DNA of 64,000 nt, taken from positions 112,379,157 to 112,443,156 of the forward strand of contig NC_079492.1 in assembly GCF_020520425.1 (NCBI RefSeq). The letters run 5' to 3'. The position numbers and the translations under genes were made by a program. Position 1 is the first letter of the stretch. The number at the start of each line of letters is the position of its first letter. Below, in pieces: positions 11,200 to 22,800 of this stretch. The notes under the pieces are model-generated. The model saw only the letters and a list, made by a program, of their open reading frames with translations, made no database searches and was not told the origin of the DNA. This DNA comes from Spinacia oleracea. Its lineage: Eukaryota > Streptophyta > Magnoliopsida > Caryophyllales > Amaranthaceae.

Positions 11200-11790
11200 A
11201 CAAATAAATAAAATATAAATTTAAAAATAAATTACTTTATGCAATAGTATTAATAAATTATTATTTTAATTAATAATTATGGAGTAATAATTAATAATTA
11301 ATAATTAATAATCAATGATTAATAATTAATAATTAATAATAATTATTAATTATTAATTAATCATTAATAATTAATGATTAATTATTATTAATTAATAACT
11401 AATTATTTATTAATTATTCACTTTTAGTTATTAGTCATTAATTAATACGGAGTACTCTGTAATTATTAACTTTTAGTTATTAGTTATTAGTTATTAGTTG
11501 TTAGTTATTAGTTATTAATTATTGATTATTGATTATTGATTATTGATTATTGATTATTGATTATTGATTATTGATTATTGATTATTGATTATTGTTAATT
11601 GTTAATTGTTAATTGTTAATTGTTAATTGTTAATTGTTAATTGTTAATTGTTAATTGTTAATTGTTAATTGTTAATTGTTAATTGTTAATTGTTAATTGT
11701 TAATTGTTAATTATTAATTGTTAATTGTTAATCATTAATTATTAATTATTAATTGTTAATTATTAATTGTTAATCATTAATTAATAATGC
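11200..11790. repeat. AT-rich heptanucleotide array
   Basis: Almost 600 bp built from related 7-8-bp units that change along the array: TAATAATT and its inverted form (11270-11410), TTAGTTA (11465-11515), ATTATTG (about ten exact copies, 11517-11593), TTAATTG (about nineteen copies, 11594-11710), then mixed units to 11790. No coding potential. Confidence 0.9.
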
Positions 11791-11829
11791 TTGTACTATG
11801 TGCTTTTGTGATTGTAGGCCAATAGTTGC

Positions 11830-12048
11830 ATGGACAAAATGGGAAAAGTAGTTATTGCAGCGGCAGCTAATGCTCACCTTCATGTTGTTCAAATATCAGT
11901 CGATGCTCAAAACGAGAGTGGGCAGTTATCCAAGTGGATGATAAAGAAATTCAGCAAATGGAAAACTCCGCGAAAAGGAAAGACTCGCAAAAATTACATT
12001 AAAATTCAGGAAAGTTCCTTAACTACTCATATACTTGATATGAAATAA
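11830..12048 (+). other. Small unassigned ORF next to the copia insertion
   Basis: 72 codons starting with ATG, with a basic C-terminal half (KWMIKKFSKWKTPRKGKTRKN). A T/G-rich stretch ending in TTGTAG at 11813-11818 could be a splice acceptor in front of it. I recognise no family. It may be an exon fragment of the DNA in which the copia element landed, or chance. The reading frame ends before the insertion site at 12074. Confidence 0.2.
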
Positions 12049-12073
12049 TAGCATACATGGTTTTGCGCATGAG

Positions 12074-12078
12074 AAAGG
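12074..12078. other. Target site duplication, left copy (aaagg)
   Basis: Identical to 33200-33204, immediately outside the copia LTR ends. Confidence 0.9.
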
Positions 12079-13449
12079 TGAAGGAAATAATGCCCTTGGT
12101 CCAATTATGCATTTAATGTTAAGTCTAATAAATGCGGTTCAGTATTAATTAACAAGTTAATAATTCAGTGAGATCAAGTGAGCTGAATGCCTAGCTAGAG
12201 GCCGCTTCGGTTCAAGTGGAATTAATGATATTAATCCACAGCTTACTCTTGACTGAACCCGTAGGGTCACACAAATAGTACGTAAACGGATCAAGTATTT
12301 AATGGCATTAAATACTCCATCTGTGGATATTCGGAATCGACGGATCTTGTTTCAGTGGGAGCTGAGATCGTCATAAGCAAGAAATGAATACTCCGGAAAC
12401 GATGATATTGCCGGAAACGGAAATATGGATCGTATCGGAAATATTAATATTATCCAAGTCGTAGATGTTGCCGGAAACGGAAACATGGTACGTATCGGAA
12501 AATATTATTGGAAATGGAAATATTGCCGGAATCGGAAATATTGTCGGAAACGGAAATATTGTCAGAATCGGAAATATTATCGAAATCGGAAAATAATTCC
12601 GGAAACGGAAATATTAAATATTTGTTCGAAACGGAAATTAATTCCGAAATCGGAAATATTAAATATTGTTCGTATCGGAAATAAATTCCGGAATCGAGAA
12701 TTTAATCGGAAGCGTATCGTACGAATTAGCATCGGACGAGGCCTGCCAGACGAAGGCTCAGCACGAAGCTGGGCCATCGCCCAGCAAGCAAACACACAAC
12801 AAACACACGCCAAGCTCGACCAGGCCCAGCGCAAGGCCAGGCCCAGCCAAGCCTTGGCGCGCGCGCATAATGGGCTGCGGGGTTGTGCGCCGTGCGTGGG
12901 CCGCGAGGCTTGCGCATGGGCGTGCGGCTCATGCGTGCGTGAGTGTTTGTGAATCCTAAAGCTATCGGGATTCTACATATGATTAAATCCTAAACCTTAA
13001 AGGATAAATTAATTGATTTAGAGTTCTACTAGGATTCTAAGTTAATTAATTCGTATCCTAGTAGGATTACAAGACCTTTTCCATAACTCTATAAATAGGT
13101 GCCTAGGGTCACATATTTAGATCGAGAATTGAAGTATTCAAAGGTAAGATTTTCAAGAAAAATCAGTCACTCTCTTGCCCCATAATAGCCGAATTTCATA
13201 CTACCTTAAGGGTGATTCTAGTTGGTCAAGCTTAAGGCGGATCCGGACGTGGTGTGGACTATCTACGGAGGGACGACACTTGGATTCCTAAAGACTTGTT
13301 CTTGTTCGGTTCGGGCGCAGCTAGGGAGGGCACGCTACAAAGTGTATGCATCTGAATTATGCTAAATGATTATGTGTTAATAATATGTTTCCTGGCTTTA
13401 TGGTTTTTCCGCATGATTTATGTTTATTCATATGTATCATAACCTAACA
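12079..13449 (+). repeat. Left (5') LTR of the copia element
   Basis: 1,371 bp. The U3 part holds many degenerate copies of CGGAAATATT (about 12400-12720), then a GC-rich segment (about 12740-12950), then a TATA box TATAAATA at 13090-13097. R should begin near 13125. The small ORFs within it mirror those of the right LTR and are not genes. Confidence 0.93.
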
Positions 13450-13450
13450 G

Positions 13451-13464
13451 TGGTATCACGAGCC
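13451..13464 (+). other. Primer-binding site of the copia element
   Basis: TGGTATCACGAGCC, 1 bp after the LTR. This is the complement type of the initiator methionine tRNA 3' end (usual form TGGTATCAGAGC) with an extra base, as used by most plant copia elements. Confidence 0.85.
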
Positions 13465-16131
13465 TCTTATTATTTTCAAATCTAAATTGCATGAACATGG
13501 TTAAATTTTACAAATTTGCAAGGAATTATAGGGGTGATTAGTTTTCGTAATTAATTGCAAATTGCGTTTATTTAATTATATGTACGCAGTTTTTCGGCAG
13601 AATATTCGTTACTCAACTAAATCGAGTGATTTTTGTGTCAATTTCGCATGTAAAAGGCATTCTAAAATTTTGACAAAATCAATATTTTTCGGCCGAACCC
13701 AGAATTCCCAAATTCGAACCCGAACTATTACTTTTCGGAGGTTTAAGTTTTTCGAACGCAAAAGTTTGTAAATTTAAGATGTTAAATTGAATATTTGCGA
13801 TTCTTGTTGATAAATCTTGAGTTTTTGATTGACCTACAGTATATGTTTAACAATTATGAATACCTAGACTTGTTAATTATACAACCTAATTTGTAATTAT
13901 GATTAATTTGTTGAAATTCGAATAATTTAGAATTGATTTGTTTTTCATAATTAATTAATAATTTAATTAGGTATCCATGATTAAAATCCACCACAAAAAT
14001 TGTTAATTTATGTTAAATTTTAAATTTTTATAACCAAGATTTGAATCCATGTTAATCGGAAATTAATTGATTAATAAATTTTCGATTTTACGCCCTAAAA
14101 TTATGAAATTAATAAGATTTATTAATTTGTCGTTAATTTTAAATTAAAAATTTTAAATTTTTATGAAAACGCTCATAAATGTTGCACGCACAAAGCAAAG
14201 GAAGCTACCTGTTATCCTTAAGGGGTGTTGTATAGTGCGGGCACGCGACGACGAGCAAGGGAGCTCGTCGCCCGTGCGGTACGAATGCAGCGAGCAGCAT
14301 AGCATGGCGCGCGCGCGAAGCAAAGGTGCTAGCCGTGTGTGCTATGCGATGGGCGTGGGCGAGGGGCAGGGCAAAGCGAGCAGTCGCGTGTGGGCAGCAA
14401 GCGAGCTGCGCCACAGCGCGCACTGCCTCGCGCCAGCGAGCGAAGGCTCGCGCAGCGAGCGATGCCTCGCGAGGGAAAGCAGCAGCAGGCGCGACACAGC
14501 ACAGAGGCTGCGCGCAGCGTGGCCAGCGATGGCTGGGTGTGCGTGTGGCATGTGGCTGCGTGTTGCGTGGAGCTACATGTGCCTTGTGCAGCGACCAGTC
14601 GTGCACACGATGGGACTTGGGCGCAAGCTCAAGTGCTCGTCGTGTTACGATTGAATCGTTTTGAATTTTAATTTGAGATTTTCAGTTCGGAAATAATTTT
14701 AATTAATTTTAAAATTGATAATTTAAATTGTTTTCTCGGATTTTAATTTTGAATATTATAATTATTATAAATTTTATTTATACTAATTATTTTACTAAAA
14801 TTAAACCTTAAATTAATTTAAATTCATTTAATTCAACTGAAAAATAAATTAAATAAATGGATTCAATTATAAATTTATATGAGCTTTAAATTTTAATTAA
14901 ATTTGTATGTTTTCGGTTAGACTAGAAATACAATTTTATGTTTAAAATTAGTAAACCATATGAATTTATTGGTTTAAGTGGGAGCAATTTTAGTCATAAA
15001 CTCTTGATTAGGTCTACAAATCCTTTAAGGTTAAACAACTTGGTTAGAATTAATAAGGACTGAATAATTGGTAGATTATTGGTGCCCTTGATTAATTGCT
15101 GCAAATATTTATATGATGCATACAATGTGTTTTTACACTAACCAACTATGTGGGCCATTCATGAAAATGAATGGGTGAATGGTATATATTGTAAATGTAC
15201 TGTTTTGCAGGTTATGAAGTGACTAGTATGACCCAAATAGGATAGAAAATATGGTATGCGTACCATTAATTTGAATGTAATTGGTCTAATGCACCAAATT
15301 TGTTTTTCAAATCAAATATGGTCTGCGTACCATCAAATAGTTGTAATTAGTTTAATTATAGCTGATCCTGTTTGAAGAAAATGGAGCCTCCCACGGTGAA
15401 ATTGAAGATGAAGTTCCCAACCATTTTCAAGACGGACTTTGAAGTTGAAGCTTCAAGATGAAGTCGGGCCATACTAGATCACATTTATCTTATGCATGCT
15501 TTAAGTTATTTATTGCTTTTAAATATGTCTTAAATATGCATGAGATTGAAGCTTGATTATGTTGCATGATTAAGGATTTTAGTTCACTTAAAATCTAACC
15601 AACATAGTAAGAGCCTTAAGTTCCAAACTTAAAAATTGAGTTAAAAGGTGCCATGCCAAAATAACACTTACTTGGATAACCTTTACATCAATCTAGTAAT
15701 AGATTACGCTCAGCGAGGTGTTACTTATTGATCCTAAAGAGGTAAGGTACACAAATAATTGTGAGTACATATTAGTTTTGGTGAAACTCAACGATATAAG
15801 TAAGGAGTCCTTTTATGTCGTGGCAAAATCGATAGGTTTACCTAATAAGATCTTAGACGTACCTATCAACCAAGAGTAGTTTCTAGACTATTAGCAAAAG
15901 GCTTTTGCTTACCTAAAAGATTTTAGAATTGAGTCTAAATACATAATGTGCTTAATTCTTCAATGGGTTTTAGGATCTTGGAATCATTTTATTCACACCT
16001 GCCGGAACACATAACTTGAATAAAATGCTTAATGAACATTAAATTATGCATGTATGCTAGAATTTAAGTTTATTAAGAGAAACTGTGAATGATTATTTAT
16101 TGTTTATTCTTTTTCAATTGTAGTTTTAATT
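13465..16131 (+). other. Long untranslated leader of the copia element with a GC-rich island
   Basis: 2.7 kb between the PBS and gag. Most of it is strongly AT-rich. Between about 14220 and 14650 it becomes abruptly GC-rich, with many GCGC and CAGCGAGC motifs. Overlapping ORFs on both strands in the island result from its base composition, and I see no protein family in them. Long leaders are usual in this group, but the composition jump is notable. Confidence 0.6.
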
Positions 16132-16566
16132 ATGGCAAACAACAATTCATTCAACATTCGATCAATTCTCAAAAAGGAGAAGTTGAATGGGAAAAACTTC
16201 CTTGACTGGCAAAGGAACTTGCAAATAGTTCTTATGCAGAAAGGAAAGGAGTATGTCCTGGAAGAGGCGATGCCCGAAGCCGCAGGCGAAGGGGTCACTC
16301 AGGCAGCCCTCAATCGTTGGATGATGCCAACAAGGATGTGAAATGTCTAATGATTGCAACCATGGATGCAGATCTGCAGAAAACGTTCATCAACTCAGAT
16401 GCTTTCACGATCATCAGTGAGTTAAAGAACATGTTCCAAGATCTGGCTCGAGTCGAAAGGTTCGAGATCCATAGGCAAATTCTTGAGACCAAGCTTAAGA
16501 AAGGCGAGCCCGTAAGTCCACATGTTCTCAAAATGATTGGACTCATTGAGAATATGAGTCGGCTGG
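16132..16566 (+). pseudogene. gag, 5' part, of the copia element (frameshifted and interrupted)
   Basis: Starts MANNNSFNIRSILKKEKLNG, the usual N-terminus of plant copia gag, with a WxxWQRNLQIVL-like helix. Near 16320 the frame changes by one: the gag pattern continues from 16317 in another frame (MDDANKDVKCLMIATMDADL). A 4-bp loss in a short GATG repeat would explain it. The reading frame then stops being gag at 16566, exactly where the inner LTR begins. After removal of the inner element and one gctgg, the frame continues at 27625. Confidence 0.85.
16562..16566. other. Target site duplication of the LARD, left copy (gctgg)
   Basis: Matches 27620-27624. It lies in the copia gag codons and dates the LARD after the copia insertion. 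Confidence 0.9.
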
Positions 16567-18023
16567 TGTGAGGGGGTCGAAAAAGCACGAGGCTAATGCG
16601 TGACCTCGTCCCTCGTGGGTGTGACGCTTCTTTTTGTCAAATCAAGTGTAATTGGATTTCCTGTGAGTTTACACCCAATTGACTAGTAATATAGGAGTCG
16701 CCATTCAGTTTTTAACGACAATGAGAAAAACTGACAAAACCCGGTTATCGTGACATAAAGGGAGTGCAATTATGTTTGACCACGACGGCCGTAGGTTCCC
16801 TTGTGATCCCTGGTGGTGGGGATCGCTCAACGTACACCCGCAGGGTAGAGATTGAGGGTTCGGGGGACTGTAACTACCGAGAGGAGTACTCGCTCTTCGA
16901 TAACTCCAGAGGCAGGATATCCTTACTAGCTCAGCATAAATAATTGAAGGGACATGCGTTAACTATTAAACTAATCTGAGTTGATTTTATCAATATGCAA
17001 CATATAGTACTAGATCGAACGCGATTATCTGATTTAGATTGCTTTAAGGGACCTAGCATGATAATTCAATTTCCCAAAAATATCATATTTATTAAGCGTG
17101 ATCGAACAATCAGATTTTAGTTAGTTTAATAGTTCATAAAAGGGCGAGGAAAGCAATTAAACCATGGAAAAGGGACACATTACGACGCACCCTTGAGAGG
17201 TGTGTCACGGTTCTCAGAAAACTAACCACTATGACTTTGCTATTTCTCCTTTTATTTAACGAATCTCAAGTTATGGGACAGGATACGTTCTGTTCGATTT
17301 ATGGATCGATTGCGACAGAACGCGTGATCAGTTTTGCAGCGTGAGGCTTAGGCTTAGGGGTTTAGAGTCAATACTCAGAATAATAATTGTGTGTTGTTTT
17401 CACGTCGAACTTAGGGGTCTATTTATAGGAAAGAGTGGCGTAGAAAGATAGATTTTCAGGAATTTGAATACGAAACGGATTAGGAAAAGAATCTGCCCCA
17501 GGTATTTTCGGCGCCCAGCTCTGGGCGTCAAAGATTTCGGCGCCCAGGGCTGGGTGTTGAAAATAGGGTCTGGCAGAATTCTTTGTCAGATTGGACTCTA
17601 GAGTACGGAGTTCATTAAGAGACTTAATCCGAGTTATTTGGTGCGTATCAATTTACGACGGAATGCGTCTGGGCCCTTTACGAACTCTAGGTTCGTTATG
17701 AGTTTAATTAATACGTTAACTCTTTTATCGAACTGCGATAGGAATAGAATTCCTTTTACAATTTCTATCTCTTTTAGGATTTATGTTGGAGTGCAACACC
17801 TAATTCTGACAGGTTTCTATCTTTTTATTCTTACTACTTTTAGCAACTACCCTTTACGGTAGTTACTATTTTTAGCAGGTTTCCATAAATAGCAGGTTTC
17901 GGGTGAAATGAAAAGGGGTAATGAGACTCGTTATTTTATAGGAGATGAGTTGTCAAGTGGAGATTTACGTTTTCATCATTGAACCTTCCCTTTCGGGAAT
18001 GGGGACAAAAGTAGGTGTCTACA
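16567..18023 (-). repeat. 3' LTR (left copy) of the LARD
   Basis: 1,457 bp. Begins TGTGAGGGGG and ends GTGTCTACA on the plus strand. It contains a pair of GC-rich palindromes at about 17508-17560. It differs from the right copy at roughly 20 positions and one 2-bp indel by eye. Confidence 0.92.
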
Positions 18024-18043
18024 GTTAGCCCCCACTTTGACTG
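18024..18043 (-). other. Polypurine tract of the LARD
   Basis: The minus strand reads CAAAGTGGGGGCTAAC directly before the TG of the left LTR. Confidence 0.7.
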
Positions 18044-18439
18044 AGTCTTGGAATAAGACGATGGTCAAAGTACTAGACGGAGTACGCCACACAAGCCATG
18101 GTGACCTGTTTTTGCGAGGGTCTCACGAGCCCCCGAGTGATAACATTTGACTTAAGGGTCATCACTTGGAGTGTCGACATATCCCTCACGTGTCATTGGG
18201 ATTTGTCAACGGATAGTATAGAAACTCCCTCACTTTGTCATTAGAAGTATCTAAAGAGACGTAGAAACTCCCTCATTTTATCATTGGGAGTAGCTACAGA
18301 TGTTTTCGAAATCAAAGCTATAAAGTGTAATTGGGCCTGCCCAAGCCCAACCACGAGGTAAAAATGTTTTTAAAGATTCTCATTTTCAAGGCTAGTTAAA
18401 CGAGAAAACCCCCTTGTTTTTATGGGACGTAAAACGAAG

Positions 18440-18660
18440 GAAAATCCAGCACATCGTTCTTTTTTGGAAAAACGGAAAACCAATCCTTTAATTTTTGGAA
18501 AAAAGGGAAAACCAATCACATCGTTCTTTTTTGGAAAAAAGGGAAAACCAATCACATCTTTCTTTTTTGGAAAAACGGAAAACCAATCCTTTAATTTTTG
18601 GAAAAAGGGAAAACCGATCCTTTAATTTTTGGAAAAAGGGAAAACCGATAAAGGTTATCG
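18440..18660. repeat. About 35-bp tandem repeats in the LARD
   Basis: Six or so copies of a unit like TTTTTGGAAAAAGGGAAAAC, alternating with CAATCACATCG or CAATCCTTTAA. The ORFs here are a by-product of the repeat. Confidence 0.85.
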
Positions 18661-18671
18661 CTGCAGCGACT

Positions 18672-19215
18672 AAGGACCTGCGCGGTTAGTGACGCAGACC
18701 CCGCCGGCTAAAGATGGCGAGCCTGTCCGCTAAGGGTGGACACCCCGTCCGATAGAAATGGACGAATCTATTTTTGAAATTTTGAAAATAAGGACCTACG
18801 TGGTTTGTGACGTAGACCCCGCCGGCTAAAGATGGCGAACCTGTCCGCTAAGGGTGGACACCCCGTCCGATAGAAGTGGACGAATCTGTTTTTGAAATTT
18901 GAAAATAAGGACCTACGCGGTTTGTGACGTAGACCCCGCCGGCTAAAGATGGCAAGCCTGTCCGCTAAGGGTGGACACCCCGTCCGATAGAAGTGGACGA
19001 ATCTATTTTGAAATTTGTTTTGTGTTTTTTGAAAATAAGGACCTACGTGGTTTGTGACGTAGACCCCGCCGGCTGAAGATGGCGAGCCTATTTTGAATTT
19101 GAAGACTTTATTTTTCGAAAACTGAGGACCTGCGCGGCTAGTGACGCAGACCCCGCCCGCTGAAGGTGGGCGAGCCCTGTCCGCTGAGGGTGGACATCCC
19201 TGAACTCGTTTTTTC
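18672..19215. repeat. About 120-bp tandem repeats in the LARD
   Basis: Five copies beginning AAGGACCTRCGYGG at 18672, 18790, 18907, 19037 and 19124. Each is followed by CCCCGCCGGCTRAAGATGG and most by a GTCCGCTAAGGGTGGACA hairpin-like segment. Spacing is 118, 117, 130 and 87 bp. The last two copies are partly deleted. Confidence 0.88.
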
Positions 19216-19884
19216 TTGATTTGGAACTCGCGTGGTTCGTGGCGCGATCTTGCCTGATTGAGGTAGGCAAGTCCCTATTTCTTTGTTCATTGTGATTTCT
19301 GTTTGAGAATTTCTTTTTATTCATTCTTGTAGGAGCGAATTCTTTCGAGGAATGCTCGGATTTAGTTGCAACCTGAAGGTGGGTTGACAACGTGCTTAGA
19401 CGGACCATTGTCTCGTGGTCATCATCTTTCATGGTTTTGAGCTAGTCTTTACGGCTCAATTTTGCCACTACCTGGGTCCTTGATTAGGGGACTATGTATA
19501 AGTATCAACGGCGACCTTTGTCTTGAGGTCGTAATCCGGTTTTATTTTTTTTTTATCCAAACTCGGGACTTCGTACAGCGTAGTCTGGGAATATTGTTTT
19601 AACTTTGCATACTTTCTTTTAGGATATATTTTTTTCTTTCGAGCCACCAAGCACTCGTGCTTGACGGTCATTTCTTGTCAAAGGGGTTCCTTGAGAATAC
19701 GCAATTTGTGATGTCCTTGATCATGTTTGGGATTGCACTCGTAAGTGCGAGCGATCTTTGTAGTGGTGTGCTACTCTTGACAAAGTCGTGAGGTGCGACT
19801 TTCAGTAAGGAAATCGGCAATTTTCGAGTCGAATGGATGCGGCAGGGCCCACTAGAAGTTAGGGCCTTTTTTGAGCCTTGGTTC
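19216..19884. other. Non-coding LARD interior, left of the first internal palindrome block
   Basis: T-rich on the plus strand, with small ORFs only. I see no repeat or gene. Confidence 0.5.
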
Positions 19885-22800
19885 ATTTTCGGCGCCCAGG
19901 CCTGGGCGTTGAAATAATTCACGCCCAGGTGGGGCGTTGAAAGTGTTGTTTGGGCTGGTCTTTTGATGACACAGTTGGCCTCTTGTTCATTCGTTTATTT
20001 CACTTGGAAGTTCTATGTATTCTCTTTTCTTTTGTTTTTTCTTTGTTTTTAGAACGTGATGATTTTCTTGAGAAGCCGTAGCCGATTGGTGGACTACGGT
20101 GCTTGTCGCTTTGGGGCGATTATTTTAAGGAACTGTTGCTCTTAAGGCGTACAGTTATTGCGATAGTTGGGCGAGTCTATATGGCCCGAGGAACATACCT
20201 TGAGGCGTAAGACTTTGACCGCCCTTGTTGTTGTATATTTTTCCTTTTGAACGCGTTTGTGAATGTTCGATACTTAGAATGATGATATGTATGTGCGAAC
20301 GAGCGTTCATAGAATGGCCGTTGTGTGCGATTCATTAATCAGTTTGCTTGAATCATTTTTTTTTTTTTTTTTGAGCAATGACTGATTTTGAGTAGTTTGC
20401 TCAGAAGCTTGATAGGGTCCAGGCCCATTCATGGAGTGGGCTCAAACATCGTACCCTTTCGATTGTTCAAACATTTGCTTCGAGATTTTTTTTTATTTTG
20501 CTATGGTTGTTTCGTAGCTTGGAGCCCCCCAGTATGCATGTTGGGATGCTTCCTTTTGGCGTACGATTTTTGTAGGTTCTTTCGAGAAAGATGCCTTGGG
20601 GTTCCGCTCGTGTAGGTGCGAGCTTATCCCTTTAATCGTTAATGTAGAAGTCGTGTGGCTTGCATTTTGATTTTGGGCGATAAGTAGTCTTTACCTCTTT
20701 TCCACATGCTCTTTGGTCGTGCCCGCATTAGTGCAATATGCCTTACTCTCTTCTCTTTTTTTTTTAGACTTGTACCGTGGGATGGTTGACCTTATGGTGC
20801 GACGTAGGCTTGTGTGGCCTAACGGCGTGTCTTAGAACATTCCTCCAGGTGTTGGGATATCATTATTATTTTTTGCATTGGAGTACTTCACCACGCCTCG
20901 TTCAGGTCCTCGAACAAGTGTAGCACCTTCTGCGTGGGTGTGCACGGCTTATTACTTCGTTCGATGCGAGGATTCATAGATGTTTCTTTCTTATTTTTAT
21001 ATCTGGGCAAAACTTGGCTAGCAGAAAGAATCAGCGCCCAGGCTGGGGCGTTAAAGATATCGGCGCCCAGCTCTGGGCGTTGAAAATGATTTCTGGGTAT
21101 ATTTTGACAGTTCTTATCCTTGATTTTTCTTTCGCTTTTGCTTTGGAACGACGTAGACTGGGCGCTTATAGGGCGAGCGTTAGGTGCAGTAGTTTGATCG
21201 GAGTTTTGGTGACTCGCGATTTCCAGTTACCCTTGTTAGTGGGGTGACTTTATATATTCTAAGTAGTGCTTAGAATTTGGGAGGGATTGTAGCCATTCTA
21301 AGGTTCGTTTCCCACGATTGACCTTAGGATTGTGCCCCTATGACGTGTGTATAGCATTAGCGTCGAGAATTTGCGATAAAATCGTCATTTCGAGCATTTT
21401 TAGAGTGTTTTTCTCAAGCCCCCAAGTGTAGCTATGGGATTGGCTTGGTGCTATGATGCTTTGCATACGTCTTTATGCATTCATGGTGACATGGATCATG
21501 AATAGTTTGAACCAGACTCGTTTAGTGCGAGGTATGTTCGAGTAGTGATCTGCTACTTCTCTTGTAAATGTCGTATTATGCGACATCGCCATGGTCAAAG
21601 TAGTCACATGTTGAAGTGTGCCTTGGCCAAAAGCTAGATGCCTTTCTTTACCCATAATCATATTTAGAAATCTTTTTGGCTCACTTGCAACATCGGGATA
21701 AACGCATACTTAGCTTAAACCAACGACACTTTATTATATTCGAAAAAGTCTTTGAAAATTATTTGAAAATTATTTTAAATCCGAATCCTACTATGTACAG
21801 TCCGAGGTGTCCTAAGTAAATTGACTTATAGAAGGGTTCGTACAGGATTACATGAATGAATCAAAATACTGTTACGATTTTTGGAATGTTGTCTAAGGAT
21901 TTGCTGGAAGCCAGGGTGCAGGCGTCAAGATATACTTGTGCCCGTTTGGCATATGCTTTAGGCTTTTAAGGCCATCTTTTCCAGAATTGCGGGAATATAA
22001 ACCGTTTTCAAATTGACTTGACTTAGATTTACTTGGTGTATGTCTGCACAAAAGGTCAAGGTATACTTAGTTCTTTCCCTAGATCTTTCATTTCAATTTT
22101 TTAGCCCCCAGTTGCTGTTATGTCTTCCCATTAATGATGTTTCAGATTTCGATTTTAGATGCCCGTGTCATATGTCTGAGTAGGGTGAGCCTTGGTTAAG
22201 TGCCAAGTCCTATTGACAATGTCTGATTTTTTTTTAAAGGGGATTTGCGAGCATTTGAGTTACCATGAACGGGTGCCCTGAGCTCGAAGGAACGATGGGG
22301 CGACGCCGTAAAATAATCCTCTTTATTGCAAGCTTACTGCTTTTACTACTTGTTGGCGATTATGACTGTGTCTAGTGGTGAAAGAAGGTCTTTAAGCGAA
22401 CGACTATGTCTAGTGGTGAAAGAAAGTCTTTAAGTGAGTTAGTTCGCTTTTAGGGAGGGTCAAGTCGAGTACTTTTAGAGGTCATGGACGCTTGCGCTAG
22501 CCCCGATTCCATTGAGGCAAAGCGATCTTTTGAGTCTTGGCTAAGTGCCTAGGAGTGTGAGTGCTCCTTCTGGCAAGGGTACGTGCCCTTATTATTTTTC
22601 GATGTATGCTTGTTTTGGCATCTTGATGACTTGAATTCTTCCTTTGACTTAAATTTTTTCTTTCGACTTGGATTGCAGGTAATTAAATTTCAATAAGGGA
22701 CTTCTATTTTTATTCTTGTTTTTCTATAGGCTTTAATATTGGTTGGACCGAATCATGGATTGCCTACGTATCCGCCTTAAATAGATTTAATTTGGAATCA

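Noticed and set aside
12425..12960. ORFs of 175 and 97 codons in the copia LTR, repeated at 32175-32709
   Set aside because: They lie in the LTR U3 and arise from CGGAAATATT repeats and the GC-rich segment. Both copies are simply the two LTRs.
14163..14671. Several overlapping ORFs of 110-163 codons in the copia leader
   Set aside because: They overlap in several frames within a GC-rich island and look compositional (Arg/Ala/Ser-rich), with no domain.
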